A stretch of DNA of 64,000 nt, from positions 35,780,466 through 35,844,465 of the forward strand of contig OW679197.1 of the NCBI GenBank assembly GCA_940337035.1. Reading direction: 5' to 3'. The position numbers and the translations under genes were made by a program. Below the pieces are notes generated by a model. The model was not told the DNA's origin, made no database searches, and worked only from the letters and a program-made list of their open reading frames with translations. This document shows positions 24,490-34,448 of this stretch, piece by piece (within the stretch, counting starts at the first letter, position 1; every line of letters begins with the position of its first letter). Source of the stretch: Agriotes lineatus. Lineage: Eukaryota; Arthropoda; Insecta; Coleoptera; Elateridae.

Positions 24490-25130
24490 TATATTTAATG
24501 CAGCCTTGTGGCGAGCAAAATCAATGAAGAGAAGACTTCCAAGGTCCCAAATTGATCACTATTTGATCGAGACCGCATTTAGCGGAGGTTGTTTTCCAAA
24601 CACGGAATTAATCGAAAACGTGCCCATATTTTCCCCGGCGGTGATAAGAAACTTGTTCGCAAACATGCGAAACAATCGGGGCCCATTGTTTGTCCACACG
24701 TCACCTTATTTAGAGCTGTCCTGCACCCTCGACGTGGGGCGCCCGGCCGTTAAATCCGTAGTTTAGTTTGACTGTTAGCATAAACTTTGGTTACATCCTG
24801 GCAGCCGAACTGGATAAATACAATTATACGTAATTAGCCGGCGGCTATTTCCATTTGAGCCCGTGTAGTAGCCGCGTAGGCCGCTGCCTGAAATGAGCCA
24901 TACGCAATAAAATAACAATAATCCTAAGCAAATAGGCGGTGGGCGGCAAATAAAGCACCAAGTTCGAAAAACGCTCGGCCGCGTTTTAAACAAGGCGCTC
25001 CTCGACATATTGTTTCAGAGAATGCAGCCCGAGTTAATATTTTACATAACTAGCTTGAGGAATATTAATAACGCTGCTCTGCATGTTTGCCGCTGTGATG
25101 GTCGCAAACGTGAATATATTATTTTACATC
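24490..25130. promoter_or_regulatory. GC-richer non-coding island (speculative)
   Basis: This island is richer in G+C than its flanks and carries many short palindromic or homeodomain-like motifs (AATTGATCA, CGGCCGTTAAATCC, AATTAGCCGGCGGC, GGAATATTAATAACG). No coding frame shows recognisable protein features. It has the composition of insect conserved non-coding or enhancer DNA. This is inference only. Confidence 0.25.
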
Positions 25131-28100
25131 CCGCCGCAATTACCGTCCTTTACGAAATAATCAGCGTTACGGGTCTCGTATTCGTTTTCTTTCGAAAGTA
25201 ATTGAATTTTATATAAGCATACTCATACCACTGGCTTTAAAATTCTATTCGGGGCATTAAGCTTCCACTCACTCGCTGGAAATTGAAGGGATGAGGTCAA
25301 ACATTCACAACTAGAGAGAAGAAACCTAATATGAGTAAGAATCTGCAAACATATTTTACAAGCCTGTAGTTTGGCCATATGAGATCGAAATTCATAACTT
25401 AAAAATACATACAATGCCACTTATTTCAACGAACATTTATAGGAGAATAATTTCTTTCTTTGTTTACGGAAGAGGGGCCTAACCACAGGCAACAAGTATA
25501 ATTAAGAAAGAAAAATCGGCACAACATGTCTAAGGAAAGTAAGAACATTAAAGTATAGAAAGTCTGTAACACGGGAGCGAAATACTCAAAACCTTTATTA
25601 AAAACGAAATATTTCAGTTATAAGATGATTTGGAGGCATTTATGACCATTGTTATTATGTATGAATGACTACTGGGATTAGACCGTGTCGTTATGGAAAT
25701 TGAGGAACTCAACGTTTCGCCCACTTTCATAAGGGGCTTCATCAAAATGTCAGCAAAAGAGCACGGTAACTCATGGTGTAAACCACGCCAAAAGTGACAC
25801 TCATCTAAGGATTAAAAAGGTAAAGGTTCAAGGTCAGTTCAATTCCCCCAACTGGGGACGGGCTACTATAGGAACTTTACGTCCCTCTTCAGCCAATAAC
25901 GGGAATTTCAGGATGGGCGAGAGAAGGAGGGGTGGAGAATGGAAGAGAGGTCAGAAAAGGTGGAGAAGTACTGCCCCGACATTCGCCTCAGCGAAGGTAC
26001 TCTGTTGACTCAGGAAAACTGCCTCCCGAATGCTAACGGTCAGAAGAAGAAAGGCAACATTTATAGGCAAGTGTCAAGTGAAATGGGCAGGGTTTAGAAA
26101 TTAGCTTTCTACATCAAGGGAAGGAGAAAACCTTTGTCTCGATTGAGACTATTAGGATATAAATCTCAAGGCCTTCTCCAATCTATCCGCTACAGAAGAA
26201 TGGGGATTTGCAAATAATAAGAGTTTCATCGAAAATAATCTTATAACCAGTATCGCGTTGATGTTCGGTGATGGCTGTTCATCAAATGATACCCGATCTG
26301 GCAACACTGGTGTTCTAGCTTTTTAATATGGACTATCATGTTTAGATTATTCATAAAGTAGAGTACCTCATGAAGAAGTAGATGTTGAAGACTGGAAAAG
26401 AGTCTTATTACTATAACCCATTCCCCTAAGAGAAGAGTAATTAGAGGTGTTGAAGGATGTTGTATACTAAGAGTATGATACTGAGCTATTAAAAGCAAAA
26501 GAATATTCGACCAGTTCCTGGTATTGATCCCGATGCAGTATAATGGCAATACATGAACATTAACCAGGAAGCCACTGTAGGTAGCTATCTGCCGAAAAGC
26601 AAGTGTATGTGTAAGTGATACATAGACGTTGATAATCTGATCAAGGCCCACTCTAGCTTTTTTTTTTCAATCGCGCCAACAATAATGTAGAAATACAAAG
26701 CTATAGAAATAGAAACCATTAAGATATCTGCAAAAATATTAATAAATGCATTTATGTTATACTACCACGTAGAAGAAATAATGAAGGGCAGCACAACACT
26801 TGTAGAAGGAATATAATAAAAGAGATGATTTGATAAGCTGGGTTAAAAGAGTGACCAATAAGTTACTTAAGCCAAGTAATAGAAAAAACACCGAAAGGTG
26901 TAAACATAGCAACAAGAAATGAATAATACACAATTTAAAAACCAATTCATGAAAAGACACACATTTATGAAGAAAGACATAGAACGAAAACCAGAAGTTC
27001 ATGGTTTTTGCATTACCAGCCTTGACTATACATATTTATTGATTCGTAAAGATTATAGGTATGGATATTTCTACTAGGTAACGTACATATTGCAGTGGAT
27101 CTTATTTATTTAAATAAAAGACTTTATCATCTCAAAGGGTTGGGTTTACATACTAGCAAAGATGATTGAATGTATAATTATAGGGTATACATTTGCTATT
27201 AAGATAATTATCGTGGTCTTTATGATTTTTAAAGTAATCGCTTTAGCCACCACTTGTTTATCCGACCGCTACAAAATAAGATATTTCAACTGATGGGAAC
27301 TACTTCACAAACATAGCGCTGCAACCTCACAAGGTGGCTTCCCATTAAAAATTACATCAATAATTACGTAAGAGTGCGTTGGATATGTGATTTAAGAAAC
27401 GTAAATAAATAGACGCTACAACAAAACACTCACAAAGCGCTACTTCCGGAAGTGTGCAAAACCGACGCCACCTTCAAAGTTCCACCAAATTCTACTTTTA
27501 GGATAACTTTCTGACCTGATGCAAAATAGGACACCATCCGTCCTCACAGCAAATCCCACGATGGACAGGGGCTCCTCTTTCTCTCCGTTTGCCTGCTATA
27601 ACAGGCCCGATACCTTCGAACGCCGCCTGCAGCTTACAGCTCCGTTTTTGTCCCAGTTTCCAGGGCTCAGCACGAATGTCGCTGCCTCCTTCCCACTTCC
27701 GGGACTATGCTAACCTCGCAATAGCTCCAAAAACTGCCACAGGAATACCAGCTACCACTCGACGTACTATTCAACTCCTGTAGTGGTGCAACGAATCAAA
27801 GCAACCCTTCTACAACCTTCCCAAAAAGCACTGCACTAATTATAAGACACTAAATTCGGAAAAAATTGTATTTCTTCGCTTTTAAAATGGATTATTTGTG
27901 GGGAAGCCAAAATAACACACCTATAAGCTTGGCTTTGCTTCCCCTTTCTTTCCTGTTTCTATTCATCGTATATTGTTGTTCATTATTTCTAAGCCTGCTC
28001 TGATTACATTATTTTATGTTTCAATCAAGGCTAATACTATTTTTAATACCGTTTTTACAAATTTTTAAGTCAAAGTCAATGCTATTCATACAATTTGCAA

Positions 28101-29170
28101 AAATTAAGCCATCAAATTTATAGAATACTTTGCAAAATAATATTTGCAATGCTTGAAATGTTATTAATTGCTAACAATTGATAGGCTTTAAAAGTGTTCA
28201 TTGCAATATATAATTTCTTCAGTATTACACTTCAGCAGTGTATTCTAGAAATATAAACTGAACTTCGAGTGTGTGATTTTTCATCGGGAATCCTGCAGCA
28301 GCGGGGTCTTAAAAACTGAAATTCTTTAGTCGGCGCCCGCCCAAAGTTGATGACGGACGTTCCTGCGACTCACTGTCTCAGCAAATAATTGCTGCATACA
28401 AGTGAAAAGTGCATCGAACAAGCGTTTACCAGTCCAGTCAACGCAGCTTACGTAGTGTACATGTAAATATACCGATTGTGACAGATTCAAAGGCGCATTC
28501 GAGGCTTCCATTTTGACTTTGAGTCTCAGCAGGTAATGATATCTACACGTTTTCGCAGTTAACGCCATTACCTACGATTTGAGTGCAGCCGCGGGAAGCT
28601 CTTGCGATTGCGCAAAAATGTGCTTATATGTGTAGTTCGCGCCCGATATGTTAACGTGAACAGGACCGGCGTTAAGCCAGGACTGTACTAAAGTATTTTG
28701 AAATCTGCGTTTTTTAAAGTAATTCTTTCAGTGTTATTTTACGTTTTGTTGGTGTTTAATGTACATGTTTGGTCTTACATGCGAGTAACCACAGCTAGTA
28801 GGTTTTACTAGGAACTAATCCTAGTCTTTTTTTATTTTCTTTTATTTGCTTTATGTTTTTATATGTGTTTTGAAGTGAATAGACTGATGACAAATTGGCT
28901 TTGCCTGTGCATTGGTTGACATCAGTTTCAGTGCGAGAACATTTCAGGTAAAGCAACTTCCTGTTTTAGCAGATATTGACACTTCGCAATTGTGGGTATT
29001 ACTACCCTAATTAAGAAGGTTTCATTTATACACTGAGCTAGCTAACCGAACAAACAGGGCAAATAATCTTTAAAGCAAAAGCATGTGAAACGTCTTATTT
29101 GAATTTAAAGTTACTACGTGCGGAGCTTTACTTGAAGCACTGTTACACTGCTACATGTTCCTCAAGTTAA
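25131..29170. other. Mostly unique sequence; one short interspersed repeat motif
   Basis: No gene is recognised. On the minus strand about 25660-25750 reads GTGGGCGAAACGTTGAG then ACACGGTCTAATCCCAGTAG, a pattern I associate with 3' regions of dispersed insect retroelements (possibly Penelope-like); this is a weak memory-based call. GC-richer patches at 25830-26040, 27500-27790 and 28290-28690 hold short frames without motifs. Confidence 0.3.
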
Positions 29171-29179
29171 CTTTTCATT

Positions 29180-30340
29180 CATCGTATGTCCGCACCATGA
29201 TAATTGTTTTCTATCGGCGTTGCCTTCCAGTGTTGTTTTCACGTTCGTTTTTTCACTTATCTCATTATTTTGGTATTTGACTTCTCTAAATTCCAGTTCT
29301 TACTGCGTTTAATCTTTTGTTCGTGTTTTTATTACAACCCAAATATTTGCTCCATATTCTACGCAACTTTCCACTATTTTTTTTTAAATTAAATTATTCG
29401 TCCATATTCTATTTTGTTAGTATGCAGTTCCCATCCTTTCCTTTGTTATTTAAGAATACTCCAAGGTATGTGTAATCGGTAATGTTCTTTATTGTCTCTA
29501 TTTATTTTGTTAAATCTTGCCCTTCTATGTCTATAGCCATGTATTGTGTCGGTTCAGTGGATCTTCCTAATCCGCATATTTTATTTTTTTTATTCATTTT
29601 CCCAGCATGTAGTTGGCATCGTCTCCATTCTCTGCAGGTACGACCTGATTGTCAACAAACAGTAGTGTCTTTCACCAATATTTACTCCAATCTGTTACAT
29701 TTCTTGATGCTGAATTCAATTATACGTAATTGAAACAAAGTTGGCAATAGGCAACAGCCGTGCTGTAGTCCTTTCTTCACCTGAAATTTATATGAATACT
29801 ATGATGCTACTTTAACGCAATTGGTGTTATTTGCGTAGAAGTTTTAACTTTATTTATATTTTGAAGAGAGATATACCCCATCATATACTCTTTTTAGCTC
29901 CATAATTATCAAGTGAAGCTTCGCTCCGTGTTCAAGAAATACAAGTTATCTACACAAAATCTGCCACTCATAAATTCTCTATATTCCTCGATGGCAAGAA
30001 GCTCCTTCTCAACCCTGTCATCCATATAGTCGACCCATAAACGATGTTGCACTCAAGACTATAGTTTTTACATTTTTGTAAATGGTTTCAATACTTTTTG
30101 TATCTCGTCTATATACACCTTTTGGATATTTCTTGTTCTTTCGGTATTATACTACATATTTTGAAATTGTAGTCTTGTTTCCATTAGCAAATCTTAAGAA
30201 TATTTTTTCCATTCATTCAGTGAAGGCCAATAGTCATTATTTCCTTATGGTTTCTGTCCGAGTTTTGTTTTCCAAACTGCTCTTCGTCGAGAATTTCCCA
30301 AGAGTCTACCAACTTCATCGCATTTATTCTCCCAAGAAGA
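29180..30340 (-). pseudogene. Decayed RTE-like LINE, linker to C-terminus
   Basis: Read on the minus strand from high to low coordinates, successive frames give the expected order of LINE blocks. These are a linker block near 30100-30330, EEYREFMSGRFCVDN near 30000 (the GF.PGRS..D region), a VYDGV block near 29880, KGLQHGCCLLPTLF near 29770 (QGC.LSP.LF), a region replacing FADD at 29620-29660, YMAIDIEGQDL near 29530, and YLGVFLNNKG near 29460. KTNVKTTLE and QLSWCGHTM (the LQWYGHV block) end the copy near 29190-29230. Numerous stops and frameshifts make it a pseudogene. The order and spacing fit one continuous old copy. Confidence 0.72.
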
Positions 30341-32516
30341 ATATTTTTACCATGGTGTATTAATTCCTAAAACCTTCTCAAAGAGGAGAGGTCGCTGCCC
30401 CTTCAGTAGGGATGTTAATAACAAGGCTGACAACGACGACAAATCAGAACGCGTCTTGTATCACCAACATTTCGATTCCTAACAAGGAGTACGATTAAAG
30501 AAATATTCTCTTCTCTCATCAGCGTGGTTCCATTCATTATCTTTTCATTTTTGAGCCAAACCTCCCGGAGATCTCACCGGCTTCATGAAAAGTTCCCGTG
30601 AAGCCATCAGTCTTCCAGCACTTAGCAAAGTTCATATCTCCGGCCGCAATTAAGCCGCAGGGAGGCGGCGCAGGTTGGAGCTTTCTAATGCATCGCTTAC
30701 GTCAAATGTCGACAAACAGCGCGACAGTCGACATTTAATTGTCTGGTCGGCACGATTCGCGACCACCCAACGTCACTCATTTGCCGCATAAACAAACATG
30801 AATTGAATCAATTTGCTATAAAACATTCGCACCTACAATTTGCTTGGGAGGTGAAATGCTCGGCGGGTGTAAATCTAACTCACGTCGTTTAATTCCCTTT
30901 GTTTATTGTTCTCGGCATATTTCATTTATAATGGATAATGAGGGCGGGTCGTTTGGGCTGCGCCACTTCAAGGGATTCAGGCCTATGCAGGTGGCAAGAC
31001 CTCTGCTTCCTGATTGGAACTTGAACAGTTGCCCTTTCGGAAAAAAGTCGCATCCAGGTAAAGTGAGTTACGAACTTATACATCATGACTGCAGTCCCGA
31101 GCCGACATAATTGTTAAATAAACACATTTTCAGTCATTCCTCTTTCCACTCAAGTAACGTGATATGCGCTGTGGATTGATTAATTCCATCAGAAATTAGC
31201 TTAGACTAGAAGTAGATTGAACTGCTATTGACGATCAATGTATATTATTGGCATTTATATTTCTTTGCTGCATGGAAAACGCAACAATCTAACAAGATAT
31301 ATCCAAAGGTTGCAGCAACACTCCCCATAGATAAATGAGTTGGAAGCATCACATGCCTGAAACGTTAAAAAGGTGTTCTAGCATTTCCAAGCTGGCAGGC
31401 ATAGCCTGAAACGTATAATTAAAGTTACACAAACACAAGTTTTAAACGTTCAGCGAAATTTGTCAAAAGTGAAATAGAAGAGCAGAGGAACGGCGTTACT
31501 TCTCTAGGGTTTTTCTATGCAATCAGTCCAGTTCTTGCTTCGTTTGACATAGTTTTGATTAGTTTATATTATAGTTCGTTCTGAGTGGTGGCGGTTTCTC
31601 TTCTAATAGTAATTATTCCGGTATTATAATCAGAATTCTTTCTGGGCAGATTACATTTATTACATGTCCGGAATCGATTCGTTGTGGGTGATGGGCTACT
31701 TGAAACCATTGCAGGTTTTATTGATATAAAACAACAGCAGTCGCAACGCGTGAGCAAATTATGAGAATTTGCACAGTAAGGAGCTCTAGTTTGGATTAAT
31801 AAGAGTAAATATTCGTAACCACAATAATATAAAAGATTATTATAAATGCATGTCGTAAGTAAAAGAAGTAGTTCAGTAGTATATAGTACAGTATTTTTTT
31901 AATTAAAGCGTTAATGAAGAAATTTAAAATTTTGGAATTTAAGATTCCCTAATGTGAAGGTCATATTTTTACAACTGAAGAAATATTCTTACTTCGAAAA
32001 ATATAGCTGATATATGAATGATGTCGCTGAAACTCCAGAATAACAATATTTTACCAATTTTCTAAAATTACAAGATATATATAGAAATACGGTGTTCTAT
32101 CATGACGTTTAAAAATTTAGAAACTGTATTTTTGCCAGCATGCTGTGTTTTAAAGTTTATGATTAAGATGTAAATGTTCAGAAACGTATTGATTCAACTC
32201 TAAAAATGAAGAATATTATTTAAGTTATAGAAAGCAAAGCCAATATATTGAATTCTGAAATTACATGTTATTGCAACATTTAGAAAGATGCTTAAAAGTA
32301 AATTTTCAACGAATTCTAAAATAAATCAGAATATTTCAAGTTCCAGTATTTGACTAAGGTATCTAGAGTGCTAATAACGGTATCAAAATTTTAGAATTCA
32401 AACCTTTATTTGTAATTCTAAATTCTTACAGACACTATTTGGAATTTAAAAATAAAAAAATATGATTGACGTTCTGCAATGCGAAATTAATATTTAATTA
32501 CCGTGGAATTGACTAA
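30341..32516. other. Unique sequence with a GC-richer island at 30590-31090
   Basis: The island 30590-31090 contains CCGGCCGCAATTAAGCCGC, ACTCATTTGCCGCATAAAC and related motifs and may be regulatory. Within it an 88-codon plus frame (30844-31110) includes an internal ATG at 30930 and a CATCCAGGTAAAGTGAG splice-donor-like site near 31055, but its peptide is not recognised. The rest (31100-32516) is AT-rich without features. Confidence 0.3.
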
Positions 32517-32682
32517 TAGCTTGCCATAGACACACGTTTAAAACCGCCATGAATGTAGTACATTCGTGCCGGTTTTGAACGTGTGCATATGGTCAGCTAT
32601 AAGGTGGGTATAAACACACGTTCAAAACCGCCACGAAAAGCTACATTCGTGGCGGTTTTAAACGTGTGTCTATGGCCAGCTA
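32517..32682. mobile_element. Small palindromic MITE with two nested hairpins
   Basis: The 166-bp unit starts TAGCTTGCCATAGACACACG and ends with the near reverse complement (CGTGTGTCTATGGCCAGCTA). Inside, the core ACGTTTAAAACCGCCA and its reverse complement occur twice, at 32531-32581 and 32616-32664, so each half is itself a hairpin. The whole can fold as one long stem or as two stems. No coding capacity. A possible short target duplication (TAA/TA type) cannot be resolved. Superfamily is unknown. Confidence 0.75.
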
Positions 32683-32939
32683 ATATGGAACGATTTTAAC
32701 AGAACTTATATACACTTTAGGTTCAAATAAAACATGTCTGCGGGTTAAATATCCTTAGAACTTAGCATTTTCAACACTATTACAAAACATAATGATTAGT
32801 TTAAATAAATAAAAATTGTTTGCTCCAAATAACAAGGTTGTTCAAGTTATATGAAACGTCTATGAAAAAGCTCAACCACAGCTCACATTGAACTCACAAT
32901 TTCATTTAATCCCAGCTAATCAAGTGTGAAAACATTAAT

Positions 32940-33127
32940 TGTGGTGTTTATGAGGTTCAAATAAAACACAATTGTAACTTAACTACAGTTTTATTTACAA
33001 CCCTCAACTTAGCCGTCGGCTTAACACTGACCGCTCGACTGCGGCTTCCGTCTTACACCCCACACGGGTTCTTTGCTCGTTTACCTAAAACTGGCATTCT
33101 CGCCCTTATTGGTACATATCCTACACA
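32940..33127 (-). repeat. 3' LTR of gypsy-type retrotransposon (putative)
   Basis: On the minus strand this 188-bp segment starts TGTGTAGG and ends CACCACA, giving the TGTG/CACA inverted ends typical of LTRs. It lies 60 bp after the end of the integrase frame and directly behind a G-rich tract (ACGGGGG, 33128-33134) that can serve as polypurine primer. An AATAAA polyadenylation signal lies in its 3' half. The matching 5' LTR was not found beyond 37244, so the left boundary is inferred from these signals alone. Confidence 0.55.
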
Positions 33128-33187
33128 CCCCCGTCACAAGTTAAAAACTAATATAAATGTTCTACATATATTACTAGTTGCTATCTC

Positions 33188-33943
33188 CTAATGTGTAACT
33201 ACATTACCAAATCTTTCTGGCATTTTTATTTCCCTTAAACTTTTCCTAATTATTGGGGAAGCCATAGTGTTACTACCCTCTCCTTCTAAAGGATTTACAT
33301 TGCTGTTACTATTATCTAATTCTACAGGTTCTATCAACCGTCTATCGTCTGAAAAATCACCTATCTTTTTCATTCGATTTCTAATGTTAACTCTATTATT
33401 ACATAGCTCTTTATTTTCGCGACCGCTACCTTCATCCACCAGCCTACGTATCATCTGATTAGCGTGGCGTTTCCATACACGACCATTTTCGATAATAGAG
33501 CAAAGGTAGGTCACCTGTCCTAGCTTCTTTTTTATTGTGGCTGCTGTCCATCCTTTTTTATTTACATCGCGGTAATCCCGCACCATAACATTCTCTCCCT
33601 CTGCAAACTGTTGCCGTTGTTTATTGTTTTTAACTGTTTGCTGCACCTTATCGTTTGGTTTGCTAACCCTACTCGAGTTAGGGCTGGTGTAACTTAACCT
33701 TGTCGTTAGTTTTCTCCCAAACATTCGCTCTGCTGGACTTGCTTTGGTACTGCAATGCGGTGTATTCCTATAGATAAATAAAAATCGACATATTAAAGTT
33801 TCTAAAGGAACGCCCTTATTACAAATGTCGTGTAAAGCTGCTCCTATCGCTCTTTTAAATGTCTTTACTGCATTCTCTGCTGCACCGTTGGTCGCTGGGT
33901 AGAACGTTGGCGATGTTCTATGTTCTATGCCGTTCTTATCCAA
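33188..33943 (-). pseudogene. Gypsy integrase, C-terminal part (frameshifted)
   Basis: This 251-codon frame continues the integrase begun at 34437. It opens just after the second catalytic aspartate (SDNGKQ, encoded in the frame just upstream at about 33965-33990) and contains the third catalytic residue in YPATNGAAENAVK, 35 residues after that aspartate (DD35E). The family integrase C-terminal region follows (EGENVMVRDYR, a GPY/F-like module), ending in FGNVVTH. A single-base frameshift at about 33990 separates it from the N-terminal part. The enzyme would insert retroelement cDNA into the genome; here it is broken. Confidence 0.85.
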
Positions 33944-33990
33944 GAATTGTTTAAACTCCTTCGATGTTAGCTGCTTTCCGTTGTCGCTAA

Positions 33991-34437
33991 CTAACAGTCT
34001 GGCAGCCCAAATCTTGAAAAAGTTTCCCTCAATTTGCCGATAGTTCGGTAGGAAGTTATGTCCGTCATTGGAAATACTTCAACCCACTTTGAGTACGCGT
34101 CCAAAATAATTAAAAAATAATTTGACCGAATAGGGCCTAAGAAGTCGATGTGTACTCTTTCCCATGGTTTTTCTGGTTCTGGCCAAGGAGTCACTTCTAC
34201 TTTTGGTGGGTTATCCCTGGTTTTTAGGCATGACATGCACCCTTTGACCGTTCGCTCTATTTCGGCATCTAAGCCTGGCCACCAAAAATACGACCGTGCT
34301 AAAGCTTTCATTTTTACGATGCCCATATGGCTTACATGTAATTCCTGTAGCATTTGGCTCCTTAACTGCTTGGGAATGATCACACGATAACCCCACATCA
34401 AACATCCTTTTTCTACTCCTATTTCGTTACGTCTCAA
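33991..34437 (-). pseudogene. Gypsy integrase, N-terminal zinc finger and start of core (frameshifted)
   Basis: The 148-codon frame holds the HHCC zinc finger (H in LHVSH, C in CMSC about 30 residues later) and the first catalytic aspartate in VHIDFLGPI, followed by LDAYSKWVEVFP, all standard for Ty3/gypsy integrases. The frame stops at FGLPDC because of a one-base shift; the next frame resumes the core. Its upstream link to the RNase H end of the polyprotein is also broken by a one-base shift near 34490-34520. Confidence 0.87.
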
Positions 34438-34448
34438 ATAAAAAGGTT

